A DNA stretch of 64,000 nt, taken from Trinickia caryophylli (lineage in GTDB: Bacteria > Pseudomonadota > Gammaproteobacteria > Burkholderiales > Burkholderiaceae). The notes under the pieces are model-generated. The model had not been told where the DNA came from and did no database searches. It saw nothing but the letters and a program-made list of their open reading frames with translations. Positions 41,226-50,284 of the stretch are shown in pieces. The stretch's first letter is position 1. Every line of letters starts with the position of its first letter. Position numbers and translations under genes: made by a program. Location: the NCBI RefSeq assembly GCF_034424545.1, contig NZ_CP139970.1:868001-932000 (forward strand), written 5' to 3'.

Positions 41226-41964
41226 AGATGAACTCCCAATAAAAATTCAGGCAAAAATGACTGCTGCTTGTCAAAAGCGAATCGCCCGCAAGCGGCTGAG
41301 CCCGACTCGAATCCTGCCGGTCCCGCCGGGTCTTTCCCAAAAACACGTGCGGTGGTTCGCCTGGTCTGGAACACCCCGTCACACCGGTTGTCGCAGATAT
41401 CGTTGCGTCGCGCACCAGCCGTGCACTCCGTAGTGCACATATAAACGCGCGAACCGAAACAATCGTTGACGCCCGGGCGGAGCCCTCCTAGGGGGTAACC
41501 CTGAGACGATTATCGGATCGCCTCCATGCTGCACCGCAGAGCCTTTCAAAAATTTTACATTGTTACAATCAAGAAACACTCTGTCAATCTTGATTCCAGG
41601 CACCTCGCCTACACTGGGGCACTGTCGCTTTGCCCGCGCGTCTTGCCCGCACGCAGACAGGAAGGCACGCGTGGCTCGCTTTGCCGGTGTAGAGGCGTGC
41701 GGGGCAACCACGCACGACATAAGCGAACCTGCCATTGTAACCCGTACCCGGCGGCACTTTGGGCCGTCTTTTCGGGGCGGGCCGTCGCCGGCAAGACCGG
41801 ACGGCGAATTTCGATGCAGTGCGGCATTGCACGTTGCTTGCATCCAACGCTTGGCAGCCGATGTCCGCCGAACCCACGCACAACTACGTGGATGTTTACA
41901 ATGGCGGCTGGCCAAACCATCTCAATATTGGCTCGCGGTGCGCCATCCGCAGACTATCCTTTTC
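41226..41964. promoter_or_regulatory. 739-bp divergent intergenic region
   Basis: This separates the GT4 gene and the ABC exporter. I see no supported gene. Features include an odd perfect palindrome ATTGTTACAAT (41561-41571) in an A/T-rich patch, an inverted GTGCAC...GTGCAC pair near 41424-41441, and a CCTCCTAGGGGGTAACCC stretch near 41486-41503. Promoters for both genes must be here, but no -35/-10 pair is convincing. A small RNA cannot be excluded. Confidence 0.35.
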
Positions 41965-43833
41965 ATGACTTCACCCGTATCGCGTACACCGCACGACACA
42001 TTGGAACACTTGACCGTCGCCGAGCGTAACGCCCGCAACGCCAGGCTTTCGAGCTACGCCGAGCGGCCTCTCGCGTTCTTGTTGAGCTACATCCGCCGTC
42101 ACCCCCTCGCGCACGCCATCGTGCTGGCGAGCGTGTTCGCCGCCGTCGGCTGCGCGCTCGCCTCGCAGTACGCGATCAAGCACCTGATCGACGTGCTCGG
42201 TGCCGGGCGCAACCATCCGGGGCCGCTGTGGACGGCCTTCGCGATCCTGGTCGGGCTGATCGCGGCAGACAACCTGCTGTGGCGGGTCGGCGGCTGGGTC
42301 GCGGCGCACGCCTTCGTCAACGTGACGGGCGATCTGCGCCGCGATTTGTTCCAGTATCTGAGCGGGCACTCGCCCACCTATTTCGCCGAGCGGCAGCCAG
42401 GTACGCTCGCGAGCCGCATCACGGCTACGTCGAACGCCGTCTACACGTCCGAGAACACGATGGCGTGGAACGTGCTGCCGCCATGCATCGCCGTGCTCGG
42501 TGCCATCGTGATGATCGTGACCGTGAACCCGGTCATGGCCGCTTGCCTGATGGGCTGCTCCGCGATCCTCGCCATCGTGCTGTTCAAGCTCGCCGGCCGC
42601 GGCTCGTCGCGTCACCAGCATTTCGCGGCAAAAGCCGCCGCCGTTGACGGCGAGCTCGTGGACGTCATCGCGAACATGGGCCTCGTGCGCGCGTTCGGCA
42701 TGACGTTTCGCGAGCAGCAACGTTTCGGCGCGACGGTCAAGGCGGAAATGGACGCACGCCAGCAAAGCCTGCTATACCTCGAGCGATTGCGGCTCCTGCA
42801 TGCCGTCATCACCGCGTTCCTCTCGGCAGGGCTGCTCGGCTGGGCGCTGTGGCTGTGGAACCAGGGGCGGGCAACTTCGGGCGACATCGTGCTCGTGAGC
42901 TCGCTCGGCTTCACGATCCTGCATGGCACGCGCGATCTTGCCGTGGCGCTCGTCGACGTAACCCAGCACGTCGCGCGGCTCGCGGAAGCCGTAAAGACAC
43001 TGCTCGAACCGCATGGCATGCCGGACCGCGAAGACGCGACCGAACTCAGAACGAACGGCGGAGAAGTGGCATTCGACGGCGTCACGTTCGCCTATCCGCG
43101 CCGCCGCCCGATCCTCGATCATTTCGATCTTCGCATCGAGGCGGGCCAGCGCGTGGGCCTCGTCGGCAAATCGGGAGCGGGCAAATCCACCGTGCTGGCG
43201 CTGCTGCAGCGCTTCTACGAACCACAAGGCGGCGCCATCCGGATCGACGGGCAGGACATCGCGGGCGTCACACAGGAAAGTCTCAGGCATTCGATCGCAC
43301 TGGTGCCACAGGACATCGCCCTGTTCCACCGGACGGTGTACGAGAACATCGCCTACGGTCGCCCCGATGCTTCGCCGGAGGAGGTCCACGCGGCCGCGCG
43401 CGAGGCGCGCTGCACGGACTTCATCGAAGCGATGCCGGACGGGTTCGACACGATCGTCGGCGACCGCGGGGTCAAGCTCTCGGGCGGCCAGCGCCAGCGC
43501 ATCGCCATCGCGCGCGCAATTCTGAAGAACGCGCCGATTCTGCTGCTCGACGAAGCCACCTCCGCGCTCGACAGTGCCTCGGAGGAAGCCATTCAGCAGG
43601 CGCTGGACAGGCTCATGGTCGGCCGCACGGTGATCGCGATCGCACACCGGCTCTCCACGCTGCAGAACTTCGACCGGATCATCGTCATGAGCGCCGGCAA
43701 GGTGATCGACGACGGTTCGCCCGAAGCGCTGCGCAACCGCCCCGGCATCTACCGCGATCTGCTGACGAAGCAGCACGGCAAAGGTATGCAGTTGCATACC
43801 GGCGGACGCAAGATCGACGAGCACGTCGCCTGA
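41965..43833 (+). CDS. ABC exporter half-transporter (membrane plus ATPase)
   Basis: A type I exporter with fused domains, 622 aa. Residues 1-330 hold about six membrane helices; the ATPase follows with Walker A VGKSGAGKST, Q-loop VPQDIALF, signature LSGGQRQR, Walker B ILLLDEATSALD and switch HRLST. It should act as a homodimer. It resembles MsbA/multidrug exporters, but the cargo is unknown. The open frame extends 135 codons upstream without exporter character, so the ATG at 41965 is used. It converges with otsA. Confidence 0.88.
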   Translation: MTSPVSRTPHDTLEHLTVAERNARNARLSSYAERPLAFLLSYIRRHPLAHAIVLASVFAAVGCALASQYAIKHLIDVLGAGRNHPGPLWTAFAILVGLIAADNLLWRVGGWVAAHAFVNVTGDLRRDLFQYLSGHSPTYFAERQPGTLASRITATSNAVYTSENTMAWNVLPPCIAVLGAIVMIVTVNPVMAACLMGCSAILAIVLFKLAGRGSSRHQHFAAKAAAVDGELVDVIANMGLVRAFGMTFREQQRFGATVKAEMDARQQSLLYLERLRLLHAVITAFLSAGLLGWALWLWNQGRATSGDIVLVSSLGFTILHGTRDLAVALVDVTQHVARLAEAVKTLLEPHGMPDREDATELRTNGGEVAFDGVTFAYPRRRPILDHFDLRIEAGQRVGLVGKSGAGKSTVLALLQRFYEPQGGAIRIDGQDIAGVTQESLRHSIALVPQDIALFHRTVYENIAYGRPDASPEEVHAAAREARCTDFIEAMPDGFDTIVGDRGVKLSGGQRQRIAIARAILKNAPILLLDEATSALDSASEEAIQQALDRLMVGRTVIAIAHRLSTLQNFDRIIVMSAGKVIDDGSPEALRNRPGIYRDLLTKQHGKGMQLHTGGRKIDEHVA

Positions 43834-43848
43834 CACGCGCGGCGAACA

Positions 43849-43877
43849 CCGGGCTCACGCAAACGCGCGAAGCCCGG
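43849..43877. terminator. Hairpin between the ABC exporter and otsA
   Basis: CCGGGCT and AGCCCGG (43849-43855, 43871-43877) form a 7-bp stem 16 bp after the exporter stop. There is no T-tract, so the call is weak. Confidence 0.35.
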
Positions 43878-43960
43878 CCGTGCGGCTTCCTGGACTTTTC
43901 GACCACCTCTGGCCTTCAAGCCGTGCGGCCGGCGCCGAATGCCGGCGCGCGTCCGCCGGC

Positions 43961-45400
43961 TCAGGCCTCGACCGCCTTGCGCGCAGCCCGGGCCCGCACC
44001 GCACGCCGCCTGGTTTCCCCCGTGCCCTGCAAATCGCGCAGGAAGTTGTCGCGCCAGACCGATACGTTGTTCTCGCGCAGCTGCGCGATCATGTCGCGAT
44101 AACGGGCGCGGCGCTCGGCAAGCGGCATCGACAGCGCCTGGGCAAGTGCGTCGGCCATGCCGTCGACATCGACCGGGTTCACGATCAGCGCGGCCGTCAG
44201 CTCCTCGGCCGCACCGGCGAACTGGGAAAGCACGAGCACGCCGGGATCGTCCGGGTCCTGCGCCGAGACATATTCCTTTGCCACGAGATTCATGCCGTCG
44301 CGCAGCGGCGTCACATATCCCACATGCGATTGACGGAAGAGCGCCGCCAGCACCTGCCGCTCGTACTGGCGGTGGATGTAGCGAATCGGCGTCCAGTCGA
44401 GCTCCGCGAAACGCCCGTTGATCCGTCCGGACTCCGCCTCGAGCCGCAGACGGATGTCCTGATAGGCGTGCATGTCGGCGCGTGTGGGCGGCGCGATCTG
44501 GACGAACGAGACCTTATTGCGATAGGCGGGCGAGCGATCGAGCAGGCGTTCGAAGGCGCGGAAACGTTCCACGAGCCCCTTCGAGTAGTCGAGCCGGTCC
44601 ACGCTCATGATCAGCTTGCGCTCATGCAGCGTGGCTTTCATCTGCTGCACCGATTTACCACGCGCGCCCGACTTCGCAAGCTGCGAGATTTCATCGGGGT
44701 AGACGCCGATCGGGTAAGCTGCGGCGCGCAACGCGCGGCCGAACCCGCGCACGAGCGCCGGGGCCCCGGCCTCGCGCTCGACCGTCCCGCCCGCCTCATG
44801 CACCAGGTAGTCGCAAAACGCCCGCAGGTCGCGCTCGGTCTGGAAACCGAGCAGATCGAACGAGCATAGCGCTTCCACCAGCTCGCGATGCGGCGGCACC
44901 GACAGCAGCACCTGGGCTGCCGGAAACGGAATATGCAGAAAGAAGCCGATGCGGTTGTTGACGCCGGCGGCCCGCAGCGCCTGTGCAAACGGGATCAAAT
45001 GGTAATCGTGCACCCAGATGACGTCGTCCTCCCGCAACAGAGGGACGAGCTGTTGGGCAAGCCAGGCATTGACGCGGCAGTAGCCTTCGAAGTCCTGCCG
45101 ATCGTACTGGATCAGATCGGCGCGATAGTGAAACGCCGGCCACAGCGTCGCGTTCGAGAAGCCCCGGTAGTACTGATCGTAGTCGCGCCGCACGAGGCCG
45201 ATGGTCGCGAAGGTGACAGGGCCCTGCTCGGTCAGCTGAATCTGGGGCTGGCCGGACGAGACGACGTCGCCGCTCCAGCCGAACCACATGCCGCCCGTTT
45301 CCTTGAGCGCATCGAAGACGCCGATCGCGAGGCCGCCGGCTGCCGGGCCGCCCTCGGAAATCGGGGCAACGCGGTTCGAAACGATAATGAGGCGGCTCAT
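43961..45400 (-). CDS. otsA: Alpha,alpha-trehalose-phosphate synthase
   Basis: Makes trehalose-6-phosphate from UDP-glucose and glucose-6-phosphate. The GT20 protein of 479 aa starts [13 protein letters not shown]. Seen are the [11 protein letters not shown] glycine loop, [19 protein letters not shown], the sugar-phosphate Arg/Lys region [12 protein letters not shown] and [14 protein letters not shown]. Its ATG overlaps the otsB stop (ATGA), so OtsB and OtsA are translationally coupled. It supports osmotic and desiccation tolerance. Confidence 0.97.
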   Translation of the reverse strand: MSRLIIVSNRVAPISEGGPAAGGLAIGVFDALKETGGMWFGWSGDVVSSGQPQIQLTEQGPVTFATIGLVRRDYDQYYRGFSNATLWPAFHYRADLIQYDRQDFEGYCRVNAWLAQQLVPLLREDDVIWVHDYHLIPFAQALRAAGVNNRIGFFLHIPFPAAQVLLSVPPHRELVEALCSFDLLGFQTERDLRAFCDYLVHEAGGTVEREAGAPALVRGFGRALRAAAYPIGVYPDEISQLAKSGARGKSVQQMKATLHERKLIMSVDRLDYSKGLVERFRAFERLLDRSPAYRNKVSFVQIAPPTRADMHAYQDIRLRLEAESGRINGRFAELDWTPIRYIHRQYERQVLAALFRQSHVGYVTPLRDGMNLVAKEYVSAQDPDDPGVLVLSQFAGAAEELTAALIVNPVDVDGMADALAQALSMPLAERRARYRDMIAQLRENNVSVWRDNFLRDLQGTGETRRRAVRARAARKAVEA

Positions 45401-46158
45401 GAATCGTCGCGCGCGCAAGCGACGATTGCGGCGAGCCACGCCAGGAAAGCTTCGACGGAATCGACGCGTGTATGCGCCGCCGTCTCGCCCGAACCGACCT
45501 TGATCGAGAGGCCGCCGCGCGCGTTGACGACGGCAAAGCCTTTTTCGTCCGTCAGATCGTCGCCGGCGAAGACGGGCCTGCGCCCCGCGAACGGCGGCTC
45601 GTCGAGGAACGCGGCCAGCGCGCGCCCCTTGTCGACGCCTTTGGGCTTGATTTCGTACACCATCTTGCCGGGCTGGAGGACATAGCCGTCGGCATGCTCG
45701 CCGACGAGCCGCTCGGCCGCTGCGCGTGCGATGGGCTCGGCGAGCGGCGCATTGCGAAAGTGCAGCGCGAGCGAAGCGCCCTTGATCTCGAGCAGCATGC
45801 CCGGGTTGGCGCGCACGACTTCCGCGAGCACTTCCTCCATGCGCAGCAGCCGCGGATCATCGAAGCCGAGACGCACCGTGTCGCCGCTCGCGTCGCGCCG
45901 TTCGGCGCCATGAAGCCCCGCCACCGGCAGATCGGGCATGCCGAGAAAGCCATCGATGCTTTCGATGCCACGCCCCGAAACCACGGCTACCGCACCGTTC
46001 GAGAGACGGCGCAATCGCGCAAGCGAATCGATCAGCAGCGGGGAGACGATCACGCCATCGGGCGTGGGGGCGATTTCCACGAGCGTGCCGTCGAAATCGA
46101 AGAAGAAGGCGGTCTCGCTCGGAGACAGGAAAGCCGGTAAGGATTGCATCAGCGGCAT
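45397..46158 (-). CDS. otsB: Trehalose-6-phosphate phosphatase
   Basis: HAD-family phosphatase that completes trehalose synthesis. The 253 aa have motif I FDFDGTL (nucleophile Asp21, acid Asp23), motif II VVSGR, the cap region, and motif III/IV KGRAL and FAGDDLTDE. Two ATGs (46158 and 46149) are possible and neither has a strong ribosome-binding site. An inverted repeat CGGTTGGC/GCCAACCG (46175-46182, 46200-46207) lies 17 bp upstream and may be an operator or a leader hairpin. Confidence 0.95.
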   Translation of the reverse strand: MPLMQSLPAFLSPSETAFFFDFDGTLVEIAPTPDGVIVSPLLIDSLARLRRLSNGAVAVVSGRGIESIDGFLGMPDLPVAGLHGAERRDASGDTVRLGFDDPRLLRMEEVLAEVVRANPGMLLEIKGASLALHFRNAPLAEPIARAAAERLVGEHADGYVLQPGKMVYEIKPKGVDKGRALAAFLDEPPFAGRRPVFAGDDLTDEKGFAVVNARGGLSIKVGSGETAAHTRVDSVEAFLAWLAAIVACARDDS

Positions 46159-46451
46159 CAGCGTTTTCGCAGTACGGTTGGCAGACGGCGCGGCGCCGCG
46201 CCAACCGGGAGGGTTTGCGCATCTTACCGCGCATCGCGGTCGATTTCGAGCGATGGCGGGGGCATGAACAAATGGATAATCGCCGCCATCCCTCCCCTTG
46301 CTGCGGCAAATTGTCTCGCGACGCCGCGACGCGTGCCCCGCGACCGAACGCCCGCCCGGCTTTTGCGCTATAGTCGCAGCCGCCGCGCCGGCGTCCCCGC
46401 CCAAACGAGCGCCGGCCCCAAGCGCCCGCACGACCGCAATTCGAGTTACGG
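46159..46451. promoter_or_regulatory. Divergent otsB/sco intergenic region
   Basis: These 293 bp hold the promoters for otsBA (minus) and the copper operon (plus). Apart from the inverted repeat next to otsB, no operator was recognised. CGCTATAGTC near 46368-46377 contains TATAGT, a possible -10 for the sco operon. Confidence 0.35.
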
Positions 46452-47147
46452 ATGCCGATACGTCTTCATGCCGCCCATTCGCCGTCCCGCGAACCGAGGT
46501 CCCCGAATGCCACCGCCCTGCCTGCCGACGGCCGTCGTCGCTCGCCGCTGCACTACGCCGGTGCGATATTCGCCGCCGCGGCGTTCGCGGTGCTTGCCGC
46601 CGGCTGCTCGCAAAGCGGTCCGCCCTGGCAGTTGACGAATGTCTCCGGGCATCTGCCCGATCTGCAATTCACGCTCACGGCGGACGACGGCAAGCCCGTG
46701 GACGCGTCCCACTTCAAAGGCCAGACGACACTCGTCTATTTCGGCTACACGCACTGCCCCGACGTATGCCCCGAGACAATGGCGCGCTTGATGCAGGTAC
46801 TGGCGAAGCTCGGTGAGAAGGAATCCGAGCGTGTGCGCATCCTGTTCATCTCGGTCGATCCCGCGCGCGACACGCCACAGGCGCTGCACGACTACGTCGG
46901 TGCATTCGATGCGCGCCATGCGCGCGGGCTGACCGGCACGGACCGTCAGATCGAATCGCTCGCGCGGCGATACCGCGTGGCCTATCAGATGGAAAAACGC
47001 GATCCGAGAGGCAACTACGAGGTGACGCACAGTTCGGCCGTCTACATTTTCGACGCGCAAGGCCGCGCGCGGCTGCTGGCAACGGACAATGACTCGCCCG
47101 ATGCGATTGCGCACGATCTGCGCCGCGTCATCGCGACCGCTTCCTGA
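46452..47147 (+). CDS. SCO1/SenC copper chaperone
   Basis: Thioredoxin-fold copper chaperone for the CuA site of cytochrome oxidase. The 231 aa carry a cytoplasmic lead of about 33 residues, a hydrophobic segment ending in a lipobox-like LAAGC (Cys52), the copper motif CPDVCP (Cys102, Cys106) and the third ligand His in YEVTHSSAVY. It is exported and probably membrane-anchored. It begins a three-gene operon with PCu(A)C and CtaG. Confidence 0.93.
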   Translation: MPIRLHAAHSPSREPRSPNATALPADGRRRSPLHYAGAIFAAAAFAVLAAGCSQSGPPWQLTNVSGHLPDLQFTLTADDGKPVDASHFKGQTTLVYFGYTHCPDVCPETMARLMQVLAKLGEKESERVRILFISVDPARDTPQALHDYVGAFDARHARGLTGTDRQIESLARRYRVAYQMEKRDPRGNYEVTHSSAVYIFDAQGRARLLATDNDSPDAIAHDLRRVIATAS

Positions 47148-47183
47148 AACCCTTTCGATTCGCTCATGGAGCCGACTCAGCCA

Positions 47184-47639
47184 ATGAAACGTCTACCGTT
47201 CACTCTCCGGGCCGCCGCCGGTGCGCTCTCGTTGCTCGCCTTCGCCACCGCCGCGCACGCGGCCGCCGTCAGCGCAGCCGACGCCTGGGTGCGCTGGTTG
47301 CCCAACAAGTTGCCGGCCGCCGGCTACGTCACGCTGACGAACACGAGCGACAAGGACGTCGACCTCGTGCAGGTCTCGAGCCCCGACTACGACAGCGTGA
47401 TGCTGCATCGGACGATTTCGAACGGCTCCACTTCCCAGATGGTCATGGTGGACAAAGCGACGATTCCGGCGCACGGCACGTTGAAAGCAGCGCCGGGCGG
47501 CTATCACTTCATGCTCGAAGAGCCGAAGCACAACGTTGCGCCCGGCGATACGGTGCATCTGAAGATGAAGTTCTCGGACGGAACGACGCTCGATACGTCA
47601 TTCCCGGTCAAATCACCCGCGCAAGCGCAGAGCAAGTAG
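47184..47639 (+). CDS. Periplasmic copper chaperone PCu(A)C
   Basis: A 151-aa protein with signal peptide 1-26 (cut after AHA). It has a perfect H-x10-M-x21-H-x-M copper(I) motif, starting at His in VMLHR, then Met in SQMVM, and HFM in GGYHFMLEEPK. It delivers Cu(I) with Sco to cytochrome oxidase. An in-frame ATG 18 bp upstream is possible; the internal ATG was chosen because it gives a compact signal peptide (MKRLPF). It lies 36 bp after sco. Confidence 0.93.
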   Translation: MKRLPFTLRAAAGALSLLAFATAAHAAAVSAADAWVRWLPNKLPAAGYVTLTNTSDKDVDLVQVSSPDYDSVMLHRTISNGSTSQMVMVDKATIPAHGTLKAAPGGYHFMLEEPKHNVAPGDTVHLKMKFSDGTTLDTSFPVKSPAQAQSK

Positions 47640-47657
47640 CGAGGCGATCGTTTTCCT

Positions 47658-48515
47658 ATGCAGTGGCTGATCTGGCTCGAACCGTGGGAGCCGTCGCCGA
47701 CGGTCGTCGTCGCCATCGTCGGTGCGGCGATTCTCTTTGCACGCGGCGTGCGGCATGCGCGCGTGTCGCTACCGCGACAGGCCGCATTCTGGTTCGGGCT
47801 GATCGCGCTTTATGTCGCGCTCCACAGCCGGCTCGATTACTACTTCGAGCACGAGTTCTTCATGCACCGCCTGCAGCACCTGGTGCTTCATCATCTCGGG
47901 CCGTTCTTCATCGCCTGGTCTTACCCGGGTGCCGCGCTGCGCGCGGGCATCCCGTTCAGTTGGCGGCAACGCTTGTTCAAACCGGCCATGGCGGCGAAGC
48001 CCGTACGGGCGACGCTCGACATCCTGTTCCACCCCGTCGTCGCCGTGGTGCTTTTCGTCGGGCTCATCTATTTCTGGCTGCTGTCGCCGATTCACTTCAA
48101 GGCGATGCTCGACTGGCGGCTTTACCGCGTGATGAACTGGAGCATGGTGATCGACGGGCTGCTCTTCTGGTGGCTCGTGCTCGACCCGCGCCCCGCGCCG
48201 CCTGCGAGGCTGTCACCGGGGCGGCGCATCATGATCGTCGTCGCGGCCATCCCGCCGCAGATCCTGCTCGGCGCCCTGATCTTCTTCACGCCGCATGAGC
48301 TTTATCCGATTTATTCGATCTGCGGCCGCGCCTTTACCTGGCTAAGCCCCATACGCGACCAGCAGATCGGCGGGCTGCTGCTCTGGATTCCGGGTTCGAT
48401 GATGAGCGTGTTCGGCGCGTTGATCGCGCTGCGTCACTGGATGCGGCTCTCCGCGCGCAGCCGGCTGATCGACGAACGTTCCGCGCACTCGTCAAATGCC
48501 GAGCCGGCACGCTGA
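47658..48515 (+). CDS. CtaG-type (caa3) cytochrome oxidase assembly membrane protein
   Basis: A 285-aa protein with about seven membrane helices. Conserved family points are the HMxxH-like FFMHRLQHLVLHHLGPFF His cluster (positions about 70-84) and HELYPIYSICGRAF. It belongs to the COG3336/PF09678 caa3-CtaG family, distinct from the Cox11 family also called CtaG. Its location after Sco and PCu(A)C supports a role in copper-dependent oxidase assembly. The oxidase itself is not in this window. Confidence 0.88.
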   Translation: MQWLIWLEPWEPSPTVVVAIVGAAILFARGVRHARVSLPRQAAFWFGLIALYVALHSRLDYYFEHEFFMHRLQHLVLHHLGPFFIAWSYPGAALRAGIPFSWRQRLFKPAMAAKPVRATLDILFHPVVAVVLFVGLIYFWLLSPIHFKAMLDWRLYRVMNWSMVIDGLLFWWLVLDPRPAPPARLSPGRRIMIVVAAIPPQILLGALIFFTPHELYPIYSICGRAFTWLSPIRDQQIGGLLLWIPGSMMSVFGALIALRHWMRLSARSRLIDERSAHSSNAEPAR

Positions 48516-48555
48516 TCGCCGCATCGATCGACTGCAGGCAAGCGCCGCAAGTACG

Positions 48556-48587
48556 CCGGCCAGCCGATAGGCCGGGGCCGCGCCTTT
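48556..48587 (+). terminator. Possible terminator after ctaG
   Basis: CCGGCC (48556-48561) and GGCCGG (48570-48575) form a short stem 41 bp after the stop, and TTTT follows 8 nt later. Weak. Confidence 0.3.
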
Positions 48588-48596
48588 TATCGCATG

Positions 48597-49076
48597 TCAG
48601 CTCGAACGCATCCAGACGTGCGCGATGCCGTCCTCGTCGTGGATCTCGGATACGGGGCGAAAGCCGAACGCGCCATAGAACTTCTGCAAGTGAGCCTGGG
48701 CATGCAAGCGGATGGGCACGCCGGGCCACTGTTCGTCGATGTGGTTCATCGCGCGGGCAAGCATGGCATTGCCCAGGCCGATACCACGAAAGGCAGAGGT
48801 GGTCAGCACCCGCCCGATCCTTACGTCAGGCTCCGCCGCATCGGGCAACAGCACGCGGAGGTAGCCAGCGAGGTTCGTCCCGCCGCGCTGACAGGCGAAG
48901 AGATGCCATGCGGACTTGTCGAGATCGTCGATGTCGCCATAGACACAGTCCTGCTCGACGACAAAGACTGCGCTACGAGCAGCCAGAATGTCATAGACCT
49001 CGACGGAGGTGAGTTCGGCGAATGGCTTCCAATACCATTCGAGGTCGCCGAGCGCGGCAAACGTGTGGTCGGTCAT
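48597..49076 (-). CDS. ElaA-like GNAT acetyltransferase
   Basis: A 159-aa GNAT with the acetyl-CoA loop of the R-x-x-G-x-G type (SAFRGIGLGNAM) and ElaA-specific features: LxxYDILAARSAVFVVEQDCVYGDID near the N-terminus, and LHAQAHLQKFYGAFGF with the pocket Gln/His. The ElaA substrate is not known. The ATG at 49076 starts MTDHTFAAL. It converges with ctaG. Confidence 0.9.
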   Translation of the reverse strand: MTDHTFAALGDLEWYWKPFAELTSVEVYDILAARSAVFVVEQDCVYGDIDDLDKSAWHLFACQRGGTNLAGYLRVLLPDAAEPDVRIGRVLTTSAFRGIGLGNAMLARAMNHIDEQWPGVPIRLHAQAHLQKFYGAFGFRPVSEIHDEDGIAHVWMRSS

Positions 49077-49182
49077 TGGATACGTTGTGGTGTACGAAGG
49101 CTTGGATTATCGCTCGAAGCAGGTGCATCGGTGCGCCCTGCCATCCACACGCGCAGGACGGCCGCCTCGACGAGCGCGCCGT

Positions 49183-50076
49183 TCATGGAAGCAACCGCCT
49201 GCGCTGCATTCTGACGACGGCGGTATCGTCGTCATAAATTATCGCAGCGTCATGCGAATAATGCGGCCGGCGAGCGAGACCGATCTGATGCCTGAATGCG
49301 TTCTCGGATAACGCTTCCTGGCTGAAGGAACCCAGGCCAACCGTCCTCGCTTCCTCATGCAGCAACGCTGGCCAAAGCGGATTTTGCGCGTCGTTCGGCG
49401 CCACTCTTATCCGCTCCCCGAGAAGATTGTGGAAGACATGGACCAATTCGTGGAAGAGCACCGCGGCGTCGGATTTCAGGCGATCGGCCGAGGAAACACC
49501 CGGACTCTGCGCGACAGAGAAATTGCAATGCAATTCAGAACCCGTTCCTTTACCGTTGTCCGCATCTTTCTGAACGTGCGGGATAACGCCAAGTAGATGC
49601 CCATCGAGAAAAACATCCACCCGCTGACGCTTGAGTGTCGCGGTGGCGTCGATGCAATCGAGGAGGGTTCGCCCAACAGGCGCCGACTCGACGATGCCCA
49701 GCGCGGCTTCGAACTGCTCGAACGCCGCTGCATCGCTGCCTTCGATGAACACATTCCGGCTCTCTCGCAGCCACTTAACGCGGGAACGCCTGCGAGCATC
49801 CTTCAAATCGATTCGAGTTTCCTTGCGTTTAAACATGAGCCGCAAGCCGAGGTTCAATCCGAGATCGGGGCGTCGGTCCCCAGGGGGGTCAGTGGTCTCC
49901 GGTACCGCTTCCGGACCGACAGTGGAGCCGGAGCCATAAGTCAGCGGCGGCATCAGGCGAACGGCATCGAGGTGGGTGGCCTGTTCGTGATCGCCGCGAT
50001 CCGAAAGAACCTGGGGGGCATCAGCTTGCATCGATTGCCGATCGCCTTGCGCCTTCTGTAAGCGGGGCCGAAACAT
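49183..50076 (-). CDS. Predicted M91-family zinc metalloprotease effector (NleD/HopH1-like)
   Basis: A 297-aa protein whose C-terminal half matches the M91 pattern: zinc motif HELVH (209-213) in LFHELVHVFHNLLGE, then EEARTVGLG (241-249) and SENAFR (257-262) with IGLARRPHY. These are the landmarks of type III effector proteases NleD (E. coli) and HopH1 (Pseudomonas, Ralstonia). The N-terminal 100 residues are hydrophilic with no signal peptide, as in type III effectors. ATG 50076 has AGGA 6 nt upstream; a GTG at 50100 is also open. No TTCG-N16-TTCG hrpII box was found upstream. NleD cuts host MAP kinases; the target here is unknown. Confidence 0.8.
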   Translation of the reverse strand: MFRPRLQKAQGDRQSMQADAPQVLSDRGDHEQATHLDAVRLMPPLTYGSGSTVGPEAVPETTDPPGDRRPDLGLNLGLRLMFKRKETRIDLKDARRRSRVKWLRESRNVFIEGSDAAAFEQFEAALGIVESAPVGRTLLDCIDATATLKRQRVDVFLDGHLLGVIPHVQKDADNGKGTGSELHCNFSVAQSPGVSSADRLKSDAAVLFHELVHVFHNLLGERIRVAPNDAQNPLWPALLHEEARTVGLGSFSQEALSENAFRHQIGLARRPHYSHDAAIIYDDDTAVVRMQRRRLLP

Positions 50077-50100
50077 TCGCTTTCCTAGCGAGAGGGCCAC

Positions 50101-50284
50101 GTCTGCACACGCCGTTCTCGCGAACTGTCGGATGGTGACGAACCTGCTGCAACCATTCGCGAAGACTCCCCACGAGGCCGCATGTTTGCCGACCTGAAAC
50201 GGAACGTTTGTTGGCTTCGTCAGGAGCGCGAATCATTCTGGTGAGCAACGGCATTTCTACATACCGCGACGGCGTTTACCACTC
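50101..50284. other. Intergenic, no supported gene
   Basis: Upstream of the M91 gene. Two CGAA-N14/N17-CGAA near-misses to a hrpII box were seen (50110-50155) but neither fits. No -35/-10 pair or repeat was recognised. Confidence 0.3.

Noticed and set aside
50110..50155. hrpII-type box upstream of the M91 gene
   Set aside because: CGAA pairs occur at spacings of 14 and 17, not 16, so the TTCG-N16-TTCG rule is not met.
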